A stretch of 64,000 nt of DNA from Oryzias latipes (Eukaryota; Chordata; Actinopteri; Beloniformes; Adrianichthyidae): the NCBI RefSeq assembly GCF_002234675.1, contig NC_019867.2, positions 21,422,184 through 21,486,183 of the forward strand, written 5' to 3'. Below are positions 36,901 to 47,770 of the stretch, in pieces. The notes beneath the pieces were generated by a model. It made no database searches. It was not told the DNA's origin and saw only the letters and a program-made list of their open reading frames with translations. A program made the position numbers and the translations under genes. Positions within the stretch are counted from its first letter, which is position 1; every line of letters starts with the position of its first letter.

Positions 36901-39900
36901 GCTGTCCCTCGACACACCTTACGCCAACCAATCAGCTTCCTCTAACACCGCCCTTTCTGCAAGTCCCGAGCATGGTAACTCCTCCGTTTCCAGATCTACA
37001 GAAATACATCCTAGCTATAAAAGCTGTAAATCATGTTAACTTTTATTTCTCAGGTGTGAAGTTCACCCAACAGATGTCAGGTGACACAGTGAGTTCAGCT
37101 AGAGGCAATGGAGGGGAGAGGGCAGGGCGCCTCATGGTCAGTCCCATCCAGCTGGAGCCCAGCCACACACTCCTTGAGAGCCATAACCCCAAGCTGGTGA
37201 GAATCTGCCTGGTGATTCTTCACCACTTTAGACAAAATGTTCTGCTGCCATGACAACCGGGCTTACCTGTGACTGCAGGTGTCCAGTAGTGGCCCGCTGC
37301 CTCCAGTAAGCACCCTGACCTCTCTGCACAGCCTCTCTGCCTCTCCTGCTTCCTCCCAGAGCCTCATCATGGCTTCTGTGCCTGGCGTCATGAGCCTGGG
37401 GGAGTCCTCTCTTCTCATTGGTAATGCGGACTCTAGGAAAACTCAATTTCCTTTCTGCTGACCACAATTATGATTTTTTCTGGAATTTTTCAGGTTTGGC
37501 CTCCACACAGCCTCAAACTGTGCCCGTTATCAACAACATGGGGGGTGGGTTCACGACCTTGCAACCAATCTCCTTCCAGCAGCAGCTTCATGCATCTCAC
37601 CAACAGCCCATATCACAGCAGCTCCAGGGTCACATGGCTGCCAGTCCATTGATGGCTACCATGGCTCAGCTGCCATACCACAGTAAGGTTGAGCCCCCAC
37701 CTCCAAGCTAGCTGAGACACTGATGTATAGACTCATTCATCTGCTTCTCCTCACAGTGTACAAGTCAGACTCACCCCCATATCACTCATCCAGTTTGCTG
37801 TCACAGGCCATGGTCATTGCTGACAGCAGCGGTCTAGGGACTCTGACGAGCCTCGCCGCAGTCAGACAGGTACCTGGACAGGTTTCTTGTTCGGTTTACA
37901 ACCTAGTCAATTCTACTTTTTAACCCTGACTTGAAATTTTCCCCCTGGAAGATTCTCACGACTGACCCAGAAGAACAGACAGACCCGCCTCTACAGGAAG
38001 ACTCTATGCATCTGCAGCCGCACACACCTGTGCCAGGTAGAGTGAACAATGAAGAAAAGTGACAATACTTGAAAAACTATTATTATTTATTAGTTAAAAA
38101 ACATTTACAAAAGTAAAAAATTAAAAATGTTATTTTAATAATTCAATTTAGATGGGACACTGTGGAATTTAATGAAAAGTCTCACTTTCTTTTAACCAAG
38201 AATATTTATTTTGGCTTTTTTGCCAGCGAAAAAGATCAAAAAGTGGGTTAAAATACACTGAAGTAAAATCAACATGCATACACACTTTTATACAAACTTT
38301 ACAAATATTTGTAGGAAAAGAGGCAATAACAAAACACTCATATAGTGCTTTTGTACCTTGCTTTAAGGTCAAACGCACTTCACCCATGCACACACAAATT
38401 CACACACTGATGGTGTCTTACAATGGTGCCAAGCTCAACCATCCTAAACCTCATGGAGCAATGCGGGTTCAGTGTCTTGCCCAAGAACACTTAAACACAC
38501 GTGACCACCAGTCAGAGGTCCACTGTTCTTTCCCTGCACCACAGCCGTCCTTTAACCCTTATATGGTGTTCGGGTCTGTGGGACCCGTTTTCATTTTTTA
38601 TTAAAAGAAAAATGAAAGAAATAATTACTTTTTCAAACTCAGACTCACTGGCCTTGGCTCATTTTCTGTGAAGAACAGATATCAGAATACATTTTTAATG
38701 ACCACACACCGTACACCCCCCCAACACATTTCTATTACATTTAAGATGTTCGGGTCCACTGGACCCGGGGCTAATAGAAGTGTGGAAATTGATGTTTTGT
38801 GTACATATACTCTGTCCTCCACCTGTCTGGGCCTGCTGTGTGTGTGTGTGTGAGTCTGTGACCAGTGAGAAAGAGAGAGAGAGACTGGCAGAGAGAGAAA
38901 GATTGACTGTAAATGTCAATTCTGTGTTTCTGGACCTGCGGTTCCGCACAAGGTTATAACATTGTTGCAAAATTCAAGCATCAACTCTATTTCCTCTCGT
39001 TCTCCCGCACATTTGACCATTTGACTTTCTTGCGGGAATCTTTAATTTCTCACTCTTTATCTGCTACAAATTGGAGGCGGGACACTATAAATATAGTTTG
39101 GCCAGTGTGGTTTCTTATCAGAACTGATCAAAATGGCCAAAAGACAGTCTGCGCAGAGGGCCCTGGAATTGATTTTAGAAGAGAGAACAGTTTTTGATGA
39201 TGATGTAGAGGGAGAGGATTCAGAAGAGAAAGTTTCAGAATTAGAGGATCACATTTCTGAAAATTCAGAACAGTGTAAAACCCTGGGCCAAATGTCACCA
39301 TTGATGAACAGCTGATGCCATTTAGGGGCCGCTGCCCCTTTCGGCAGTATATACCATCTAAACCTGCAAAGTATGGTATAAAGATCTGGGCTGCCTGTGA
39401 TGCCACTTCCTCATATGCTTGGGATTTACAAGTCTACACAGGGAAACCTGATGGAGGAGCCCCTGAGAAAAACCAAGGAATGAGATTTGTCCTGGACATG
39501 TCTCAGGGCATCAGTGGACAAAATATCACATGCAACAACTATTTTACCTCGTACAAGCTGGGAAAGGAGTTCCTAAAGAGGAAGCTGACCATGGTGGGAA
39601 CAATACGGAAAAACAAGTCATTAGTTTTGAAAACTCTTGCTTCAATTGAAAATGTGTTTCCTCTCATATCTTGATTTTAATTGATTTTCTTTATCACGTT
39701 TTAAATAATGAGTTATGAATGTGATCTAACAAAGGTAAAGGGCAAATATTGACCAAATATACTGCTTGTAATTGGATGAGGTAAAGATCTGTCGAGTATT
39801 TTAACATCAAAGTGTTTGATTGTGAGGCATTTAAAACCACAACATGCAACGGGTCCACCAGACCCACGAACACTGGCTGAGTAACAACAATATGAACACC

Positions 39901-41761
39901 ACACAAGGGTTAAATAACGTTTAAAACTACCCTTTTCTTCCAAATCTGCAGAAGTGACTTTCCTCAAATGCTTCCAAATTATCCTAGGACAACTGCAAGG
40001 AAAGAAGTGAGAGCATTGAGAATACAAAGAGAAGTTGTGAGAGTATTAACCCTTGTGCTATCTTAGATGACCCCACCCTTGCATTGACGTGTTATTCCTA
40101 CCATGACAAAGGTGGGAAGATTTCACGTAATCCGTGGACACCAGTGAAGATCACAAATCATTGAAGAAGAAAGGTTCATCGCAGTGGGTCTAGATGACTC
40201 AACTCCCATTGTTAAAGTGCCTGGGATAGCACAAGGGTTAAGCAGCATCTCTCTCCCAAAACAACATTGAGATAGTTTCAGTTCAGTTCAGAGATGAAAT
40301 TCTGCTAGCCGTGATGCTCTACTATCTCTTCAGACTGGGCTGAGCAGATTAACCAGACTATCATCAGAATTTGGGCATGGATCACACCAAATGACGTCTC
40401 ATTCAACTCTTTTGACTTGCCTGAGCCAGACTGACTGCCAAAGGCACACAGATTTTATCACAAGTGTTTGGAAAATAGTCATCAATCCACAGCAGTGGAT
40501 CTCATTTTTTGTTAAATTAACTTTTAAACTCATCACTCATCTTGTTTTCTCCAATTGTTTTCAACAATCCAGTCCATCAAACAAAAACAATTCCCATTTG
40601 TGCAATTTTTACATTTACAGAACATTTCTCAGAGAAGGGTTACTTTTTGAAAAGGAAATTGCACAAGCTTTAACTTATTTAATGTTTGCTTTGTATTTAT
40701 GCCCATAGCTGCATTTAGAGATTTATGGTCTTGATATAAAAAGTGCACTTAATTCAGGTGTAAGGATTTATTCAACAAAACAATGAACAATACAGATGTA
40801 GCTTATAAAAAATGCTAAAAAATAATTCTGCTAGCTCAGGAGCGGGCAAATTTATAGACTCATGGGCCACAATGAATTCTAAAATTTGGCAAAGGGGCCG
40901 GACCAAAAGCAGATCAGATGCGTGTTTTGGTAATCCACTTCATAAGACAATACCATGGAGTCTGGACAAAAATATGCTTTCATTTTGAATAAAAATAAAT
41001 GTATATATTTTAAAACAGAACATTTTGGAGTTTTTATTTAAAAACTGTGGCTTTTGTTCTAATTTTGGTGCCGATTGCATTGATGGGTTGATGTCCCTCA
41101 GGGAAAAATGCAACTTAGAGAAATGCTGCGTTCATGTGGCGTAGGAATGATCGGAAAAATGACTGCCGGACTTGGAAAACACACATGAACATGAAAAAAA
41201 TCCCACAAATCTTCCAACATCAATGCAGAATAACTTTCTGCACCTAAACAAAGGTCAGTTACGGTAATTTTTAGTTCACCATCTATGGGGACACACTAGA
41301 AAATAAAACATTAAGTATTATCAGCGTGATTTACTCCAGTTTGGCTGGCCAGATAATAGTTTCATGGTTAGAAATGGCCATAGTTTGCCCACCCCTGTGC
41401 TAGCTTCTATGGCAAAACACTAACATTTTAAGTAGAAAAATCTTCTTAAGAACTAATAACATAAGTTATTCATTACTGTTCAAGGACTTTAAACTTGATT
41501 GTTTTCTTTCACGTATTGGTCATTTCCTAGGAGCACAGAAGAAATAAGACACTTTAAAATCTCACATGTGGTTCAAAAGATTTCCTCAGAAATTGAAGCT
41601 AACCTGTGATTTTTCTTTTGTTTTGAAAAGCGTCTTCTGAAAGTCTGGAGCTTTATTCTTCCTCTCAGACCACGGAGCGTCATCAGTCTCTCCTCCTCTC
41701 ACCATCACAGACAGACATCAGCTCCTATATGCCTACACAAATGGTGTCCACAGCACAGTAA
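33960..41761 (+). CDS. hnf1a: Hepatocyte nuclear factor 1-alpha
   Basis: HNF1A is a dimeric POU-homeodomain activator of liver, pancreas, gut and kidney genes. Exons: 33960-34258, 36187-36386, 36466-36646, 36775-36974, 37054-37196, 37279-37420, 37494-37682, 37757-37869, 37952-38036, 41631-41761. All are GT-AG and phase-consistent, giving 560 aa then TAA. The N-terminal dimerisation helix ([17 protein letters not shown]) is at about residues 17-33. The POU-specific domain spans roughly 100-167 ([17 protein letters not shown]). The homeodomain carries the basic stretch [14 protein letters not shown], the long HNF1-type loop, and recognition helix [14 protein letters not shown]. The Ser/Gln/Pro-rich transactivation region ends STAQ. 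Ten exons match the human gene. The start gives about 12 more residues before the helix than human, but no nearer ATG precedes the helix. Intron 1 is 1.9 kb. Intron 9 (3.6 kb) has been enlarged by three DNA transposons. Confidence 0.96.
34259..36186 (+). other. hnf1a intron 1
   Basis: It contains a run of 22 C at 35420-35441 and pyrimidine-rich text at 34490-34600. No other feature was recognised. Confidence 0.5.
35420..35441. repeat. Poly(C) run, 22 bases
   Basis: This is an uninterrupted C homopolymer in hnf1a intron 1, likely length-variable and error-prone in sequencing. Confidence 0.9.
38335..38548 (+). repeat. Fish interspersed repeat
   Basis: ACTTCACCCATGCACACACA and GTGTCTTGCCCAAGAACACT match the style of a common teleost repeat. 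It abuts the piggyBac element on its left side, in hnf1a intron 9. Confidence 0.5.
38552..39913 (+). mobile_element. piggyBac deletion derivative in hnf1a intron 9
   Basis: TTAA duplications at 38552-38555 and 39910-39913 and inverted ends (CCCTTATATGGTGTTCGGGT left; AACACCACACAAGGG right) define it. The frame at 39133-39315 gives an acidic transposase N-terminus ([20 protein letters not shown]). In a shifted frame comes the catalytic part [20 protein letters not shown] and [20 protein letters not shown]. Between the acidic N-terminus and NVTIDEQ several hundred residues are missing, and the C-terminus is cut. It could move only with transposase from elsewhere. Confidence 0.9.
40046..40241. 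mobile_element. piggyBac-type MITE in hnf1a intron 9
   Basis: TTAA at 40046-40049 and 40238-40241, with inverted ends CCCTTGTGCTATC and GGATAGCACAAGGG. It is related to 14626-14836 and 19582-19643, and its ends are only loosely like those of the 38552 piggyBac. Confidence 0.85.
40837..41397. mobile_element. hAT non-autonomous element with perfect 8-bp duplication
   Basis: The octamer TGCTAGCT flanks it exactly (40829-40836 and 41398-41405). The ends CAGGAGCGGGCAAA and TTTGCCCACCCCTG are inverted hAT-type ends. It carries no gene and lies in hnf1a intron 9, 233 bp before the last exon. Confidence 0.9.
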
Positions 41762-41970
41762 AACCTCGCTGCTGATGTGAGGTTTTCTTCCTTTCTGCCG
41801 GAAATTTCCAAAGAAACCTGGGGACGGGGGACGCCATAGAGATCACACCTGAGACTGACTGACTCATTCTTTATTAGAACATGCTCTAGAGGATATTCAT
41901 CTTTGAAACAACAGACAATCAAGTCATGATCAACACTGAAATGTACTTTTTTATTCAAATGTTTTGTAAT

Positions 41971-41976
41971 ATTAAA
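41971..41976 (+). terminator. hnf1a: hnf1a poly(A) signal (ATTAAA)
   Basis: ATTAAA lies 210 bp after the hnf1a stop and is followed by an A/T-rich and GT-rich stretch. It is 45 bp short of the facing custos signal, so the two tail-to-tail transcripts could end almost back to back. Confidence 0.4.
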
Positions 41977-42020
41977 ACAAAAAGTAAATTAAGTAAAACC
42001 TGACAACAATGTTTGTTTGT

Positions 42021-42026
42021 TTTATT
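42021..42026 (-). terminator. custos: custos poly(A) signal (AATAAA on the minus strand)
   Basis: TTTATT on the plus strand reads AATAAA in the custos direction, about 290 bp after the custos stop codon. It gives a compact 3' UTR that ends before hnf1a. Confidence 0.4.
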
Positions 42027-42312
42027 TTCAATCATAAAAATAACTTTACATGTAGAAAAGAACAATGTGATAAAAACAGCAGCCCATTGGATTCTAAACG
42101 TTTTCTGTATAAGACGTTATAAAGTTCAATCACCTTAAGACTACGTCTGTAACAAAAAATACATCCCAAAGCAGTGGATAGTTATTTAAAAATATAAATA
42201 CATGTTTAGCTTTGTCTTTCCGATTTTCTTTTTACCTTGACAGGAGTGAGTTCACACTGCACTCCAACTGCTTTGGAATTACAAGCGGAATTTTGTTCAG
42301 TCTCTTAATTAT

Positions 42313-43545
42313 TTAGTCTTTCCTTTTCTTCTTTTTCTTGGGATTCTCTTCTCGTTTAGCTGCATTTTTCTTTATTTTTTCCAGGCCTACAGGCTCTGTT
42401 AAGGAAGACAGGAGAGCGGATGCGGGTACAAGATCCTCCACAGACACAGCTGTCTCCCTCAACCTCATTTCCATCTCACTGTCGCTGTCACTGCTCAGGG
42501 GAAATTTTTAAGTAGAAGGATCAGAATAGAACTATACAAAGTAACTCAACATTGTAATCAAAGTAATCAAGAAGACCTTGAACTTGGGATGGGTCGCCGC
42601 CTCACAGTAGATGGAAGCTCGGTAACTTTCTGTCCTGGGATAGATGTTGAAAATAGACGAAACCCTAAAGAACATAAAAAGTCATCCTTAAAACTATAAA
42701 AGGTTAAACAAAAAGCAAAGTTTGAAGGAAGCAACAAAACTTTACCTCCGTCATCATCACCATCTTCGCAGTTTGTTAATGTCAGATAGTTTGAAGTTTT
42801 AGACCGCGTCTCTGAAAGGCAACTGAAAAAAACCACAATAGTACTGGGGTTTACAATTTTTGATAAAGCATTTTAAAAAATCCCACATCACTGTACCTGT
42901 CGAGATAATGTCCCAGTTTTTTAGCCACGTGTTTTTGAAACCCTTGGGTGACTTGGAGCTCATTTTTGGCATCATGATCATGCCCCGCGACAACAACACT
43001 GTTTTCAACAAAAAGTAAAAAAGAAATCAAACTCAAATTTTAAAAAGGCTAAGTCATCCTTAACGCACGCACGGGCACACACATTCGTTGAAATGAAAAA
43101 ATAATTTTCTTCAACCGGTACTTACCGCTTTGACTCTTTCTCATTGCTGTCCGCATCTTAAATATGCAGAAGTGCTCAATGATCAGAAACAATAAAAGTT
43201 AAATGACAAACTTGCATTTTTGTAAAACAAGTTTAGCTAAATGAATTTAAGCCTCAAAAATCCTACTACAAACCAACATTATGGTAATTTCATATCTGAA
43301 TTACGTCTTTTCCCAACATGTTTAACCTATTCACGTGAATGAATGTGCAGCAAAACATACGGAGAATTCACGGAGCTACACATTTTTGCAGGCTACACGG
43401 ACCTGCATGAATGGTTCATCTTTTTATTGACACAAAAATGAGAAAATAAATATTCACCCTTCGCTTTGTGAATATGCGTGTCCCAGACTGCTTCCCTACA
43501 TTTTTTCAGCTCTTCGTCGTCGCTACTGCTACTATCTGCCGCCAT
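42313..43545 (-). CDS. custos: Custos (C12orf43 homologue)
   Basis: Custos is a small nuclear protein reported in Xenopus to bind beta-catenin and modulate Wnt signalling; its mammalian neighbour is HNF1A, as here. Exons in reading order: 43545-43458, 43156-43126, 42998-42897, 42822-42746, 42664-42577, 42490-42313. The phases fit and give 187 aa then TAA. The N-terminus is acidic and Ser-rich (MAADSSSSDDEELKKCREAV). The conserved core reads FQKHVAKKLGHYLD and FRLFSTSIPGQ. A second SDSDSE...RLRETAVS repeat follows, and the tail is lysine-rich (NPKKKKKRKD), a likely nuclear signal. The duplicated acidic/REAV pattern matches the human protein. The exon 5 donor (AAG then GTCTTC) is weak. The gene lies tail to tail with hnf1a, and its upstream region is occupied by a transposon starting 24 bp before the ATG. 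Confidence 0.9.
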
Positions 43546-43549
43546 GTTG
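43538..43549 (-). promoter_or_regulatory. custos: TISU / YY1-type initiator overlapping the custos start codon
   Basis: On the minus strand the bases are CAACATGGCGGC, a 12/12 match to the TISU consensus SAASATGGCGGC, with ATG being the custos start. TISU genes have very short 5' UTRs and YY1-dependent core promoters. This supports the chosen start and predicts a transcription start within about 5-30 bp upstream. Confidence 0.7.
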
Positions 43550-43569
43550 AATCAGTTGCTTGTTCTGGT

Positions 43570-43735
43570 CAATGAGTTATATCACTAGAGGAGACATCAC
43601 GTGGTTCCTCATGGGAGGAGAGCACCGCTATCTTGGTGAGGTCAAGTTACTGCTGCAGTGAATGCATTTGAACACATTTCTGACTCAGTGACTGAACTTT
43701 TCTTGCAGGTATCCAAGAGGTATGATGTATGTATG

Positions 43736-43817
<82 letters not shown>

Positions 43818-43833
43818 TATTATATTTTATGTG

Positions 43834-43909
<76 letters not shown>

Positions 43910-43925
43910 CACATAAAATATAATA

Positions 43926-43971
<46 letters not shown>

Positions 43972-44033
43972 AAATATAATATATATATATATACACATAA
44001 AATATAATATATATATACACATAAAATATAATA

Positions 44034-44087
<54 letters not shown>

Positions 44088-44089
44088 AA

Positions 44090-44171
<82 letters not shown>

Positions 44172-44376
44172 AAATATAATATATTTATATATATATGTAT
44201 AAATACATTTAAATCTAAAAATATATACAGTTTATAAAAGCTACTTAGACACCACTAAAATCAATAGAAATCAATGTCATGTGGGCGTCGTCGACCTCAC
44301 CAAGATGGCGTCGCGCTCCGCCACCGTCGGCCAGGCTTCTAAAGTGGGCGTGTCTCCTCTAGTGATATAACTCATT
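43570..44376. mobile_element. MITE-like inverted-repeat element upstream of custos (last base displaced to 47477)
   Basis: The 27-bp ends (CAATGAGTTATATCACTAGA at 43570 and its complement at 44351-44376 plus G at 47477) match perfectly. A 14-bp inner block (ATCTTGGTGAGGTC at 43630-43643, inverted at 44293-44306) also matches. The octamer GTTCTGGT flanks the element at 43562-43569 and 47478-47485, once the Harbinger insertion is discounted. The loop is a (TA)n-rich array. An 8-bp duplication fits hAT-like or Mutator-like elements. Confidence 0.8.
43737..44200. repeat. (TA)n array with interspersed 20-bp units
   Basis: TA runs are broken by repeated ACACATAAAATATAATATA units (six to seven copies, at least one inverted as TATATTTTATGTGTATG). 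It forms the loop of the upstream MITE. Confidence 0.85.
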
Positions 44377-45105
44377 GGCTGTGTCCGAATTACTGCCCTA
44401 ACCCCTAACTACTAAAACCCTATATAGTGCGGCACTATATAGTTCTCTATATAGTTCTCTGAATTTTCAAAGCAATTCGGACACCCGTGCTCACTAGTTT
44501 TCTCTTTCGGGTGTTTTCAAATGGCGCTTGGCACGGAAACAAAGTGGCGCATTACCGCCACCACCTGGTCTGGAGGGGAACTACTTCTATTTAATGCGGA
44601 GAATGACACCCATTTGTCAAATTAAAAATACAATAAATATGAACATTTTATGAAGACTATTTATGAATCTGCTGTGTTCTGATCATGGAAAATGTGGCTG
44701 ATTTATAAATAATAAAATTACAAACACATTGGTGGTGATTTTATGTATTTGTTGATAAATAAACCCCCATGTTATTACTCCATGGCAATATTTATTTTTG
44801 TGCCGCTGAACGATTTACGGGCTCTTGCGAGGAGGCATTTTTTTTCTGTTGTTTTCTCTTCTACCTTACTGAAAATAGCTTTATATATGAATCTGTCCGT
44901 GTTCCTGGCAATAATTCCACCGTTTTTCATGGGATCAAACCAAAAACGAGCAGATATGCAGCATCACAGGACAGCAAGGAGAAGCAGACGTCTCAGAAGA
45001 TTTCCCCTGGATGCCCCTGACCAGACATGAACAACTTGTGAGTTAAACTTAAAGTTTTTTATTAGATCAATTTAGGCATTTGTCACTAATTGTGCTCAAG
45101 GTTAC

Positions 45106-45133
45106 ACAGTCTGCTGGGTAACCAGCAGACTGT
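45106..45133. repeat. 12-bp perfect hairpin
   Basis: ACAGTCTGCTGG, a GTAA loop, then CCAGCAGACTGT. It sits exactly at the left border of the truncated MITE, so it is probably a transposition scar or fold-back repair product. Confidence 0.8.
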
Positions 45134-45254
45134 TTGGCGCGTGGCGTTTTTTCGCGTCGGTGTGCACACTCTCATTGGTGCCCTTTGTTTAGTCACGAGG
45201 CGTTAAAGGTCGGCGAAAATCGCCGGCGAAATTCGTCCCGGTGTGAACAGGCCT
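45134..45254. mobile_element. Truncated Harbinger-like MITE end nested in the larger transposon
   Basis: It matches about 100 bp near the right end of the 9274-9945 element almost exactly (GCGTGGCGTTTTTTCGCGTC). It keeps the complete end GTCCCGGTGTGAACAGGCCT that copy lost. Its left end stops at the hairpin at 45106-45133. Confidence 0.7.
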
Positions 45255-45582
45255 TTAGAGTTTAAAATTCTTTTTCAACACTGGATTATGAGTTGTATAG
45301 TCTAACTACATGAAACACTTGTGAGATCAAAGTTTAGTATTTTTTATTCAGTCAAACCATATCACTTGTTTTAAACAAAAATACTTTAATTTTTAAATAT
45401 TTATATAAAAATCCAAAAACCCAGCCAAAAAAAACCACGAGATTTTCCAGCATTTATAAATACGTCATAAACTAAAATGTAAGACATCAGAATAAAATGA
45501 AACATTCAAAAAAATCAGATTTAATTTTCTAAATGAAATAATTATTTTTCTATTTTACAGGGTCTTCCACGTCTCTACTACT

Positions 45583-46423
45583 TTGCCAACATATAGGTGT
45601 CTGTCGTGGCCCTTCACGCTGACGCTCAGTCCGACACAAGACCAGACCGGCAGACCCGCAGATCGGTTGACCCGCAGGACCATTGAGCATCTGGTGGAGC
45701 AGCTTGTGTTTCTTTTCTGGCTGGCATGTGGCACATCTTACGGTGTGGTAGCCAGGGCCTTTGACATGACACGGTCCACTGTGAGTGACATTGTCCACAG
45801 GACGGCAGACCGCATCCTCCAGCTGATGAGCAGGGTCACCCAGCATCCAGTGGGAATGAACTGCCATTAGTCACCTCTGGTTTTTAGCAGCTTCCTTGGT
45901 CTTCCACCTTCCAAAAGGTCGTAGGGAGCATTGATGGCTGCCACCGAAGAATAAAGGCCCTAAAAGAAAATGCAGCTTTTTTATTCCATTCAACTGCAGG
46001 CTGTACATGACTAATGCCAAATTTAGAGATATTTTTGTTGGGAATCAAGGATCAGTCCACAGTTCACAGGTTCTACGTCAAAGCCCAATTTATGTAAATC
46101 AAACATTACCCACCTGAAGGATCCTTTTGGGTGATGGTGGGTATCCCTGCATTGCTCATCCCATCACGCTGCTGACACCCTACAGGGAACCCGTGAGGAA
46201 TGCGGTTCAGGCCCGTTACAACCAGCACCACGCCAAGGCACGCTCTGTGGTGGAGAGAGAGCATTTGGCAAATGAGGAGGAGAGCAATATTTCTGGGGCA
46301 CTGGAAGTAAAACCAACCTCTGCAATGAAAATCATTGCCTGCAGTTCAGTTCTGCACAATCTGTGCATCAGAGAAGGGGACTGCTGGGAGCCACAGATGT
46401 TGAGCCACAGTAGGAACCAGTAG
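45583..46423 (+). pseudogene. HARBI1-like transposase, broken
   Basis: The first part reads an HTH-like region (SYGVVARAFDMTRSTVSDIV). A stop and frameshifts follow. The first catalytic Asp block VVGSIDGCHRRIKA is at 45921-45962 in another frame. Then come GDGGYP and the last catalytic block RYNQHHAKARSVVERE. The order of D, D and E blocks is that of Harbinger DDE nucleases. Several stops make it inactive. Confidence 0.8.
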
Positions 46424-46724
46424 GACGGGTAAAGTGGCGTCCGTCTGCGAGGACAAATCTCTGCTTTCCTTTCAGCTCCAACTGTGACACACATGACTCT
46501 AGAAAACCAGGATTATTGTTAAGATGTATAAAAATAAATGTTAACATAAAACGAAAATGTAAATATGTACATTTGATATTTATATGAAAATCCTCAGATT
46601 TAAATAATACATGTAAATAATTCATTTTTGTTACTGCATTTATTAAACAAATTGCAAAAACAACGACGACGTTACATTTTGTGAACAATATTTTAAAATC
46701 AGGTAAGCTTAACAGACTCTCCTG

Positions 46725-47009
46725 TCACTCTTTGTCCCTTCTTGCTCTCTCCTCCTCTCCTCTTTCAACAACAACCTTTACCCCAACATGACAACGATTA
46801 CAGTTTAATGATAAATAAATACAAATCTGATCAAGTGTCTTACTTCCATCCGGCACGAGCTTGCCTGAAAACAAACAGGCTTTCTCCATCCACAGATGGA
46901 TCAGATTTTCCTCATCCTCGTCTGTCCCTACATATATAAACACATTTTTAAAATGTGTTAATAACTTATGACTACGGTTAGAACTCACTGCTTTTTGATG
47001 TACTATCAA
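46725..47009 (-). pseudogene. Myb/MADF-like Harbinger accessory protein fragment
   Basis: DEDEENLIHLWMEKACLFSG resembles the N-terminal helix of Myb/MADF-type DNA-binding proteins encoded by Harbinger elements. A plausible first exon start (GAAGATGGCGGA, 47221-47232, minus) leads to a stop after ten codons. The gene is therefore broken or its leader is non-coding. Confidence 0.55.
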
Positions 47010-47770
47010 CAGCGTTTGTTTTTAGCCTTCAATGCTAATTCGCGCTAGCGTTAGCTTTAGCATTACCGAAATTGATGAGCTTCAAAACAATGTAGATAGT
47101 CGATTGAGGAATAAAACATATTAAACACACCATCTTACGTATTTACAAATATATTTTACAACATATACAAGATACTTTTAAATATACTTACATTTTTAAG
47201 TCCTCTTTCTAGCGCAACCGTCCGCCATCTTCGAATAATTCAAACGCAGTGTATTGTGGGTCACGCGCAATGCATTCTGGTATGAACGCAGTGCATTCTG
47301 GGCAATATTCGCCTATCGAGTGAGCATCGATCCACACTGGTTTTTCGTAGAGAATTCTGGGAAATTTCTAGTGCACGTGATTTTTGAACTGTAGATTCGG
47401 ACAGCACTACAAAATGGCGACCGCACTATATAGTGCACTATATAGGGGTTAGGGCGGTAATTCGGACACAGCCATTGGTTCTGGTGTAGTGTTTTCAGAA
47501 GAGCACTATGGGAAATGTATATTTTCAACTACAAAAAGGGGAGGAAGCGCATTTGAAAGACGATTCTTGTGTTTTACAGTAATTGTTAAAAAATAGCACC
47601 AATATAATAAAGTTAACTTATTTCCAAATCAATAGCTACTACTTTAAAGATAAGGCAGCTGGTTAGCTAGCAAGTCAAAACAATAACAATCCCGCTAATA
47701 CATCAAAAACCTACATTAAGGATATTAGAAGTAAAAATTATAACCAGACATTCTATTTTTGTCAGGCTTA

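Larger units (their letters stand above)
44377..47473. mobile_element. PIF/Harbinger (ISL2EU-like) transposon relic, 3.1 kb
   Basis: The terminal inverted repeats start GGCTGTGTCCGAATTACTGC (left) and GGCTGTGTCCGAATTACCGC (right, reversed), then CCTAACCCC and TATATAGTGC motifs. The 3-bp ATT flanks both ends (44374-44376, 47474-47476). Inside are a HARBI1-type transposase (plus) and a Myb-like protein frame (minus), the usual two-gene layout. Both are damaged. Confidence 0.85.

Noticed and set aside
43642-44170. Ile-Tyr-rich frames on both strands near 44 kb
   Set aside because: Same cause: a (TA)n array with short interspersed units.
45583-46423. Functional HARBI1 host gene
   Set aside because: Stops and frameshifts between the DNA-binding and catalytic parts, and enclosing inverted repeats, show a dead transposon copy.
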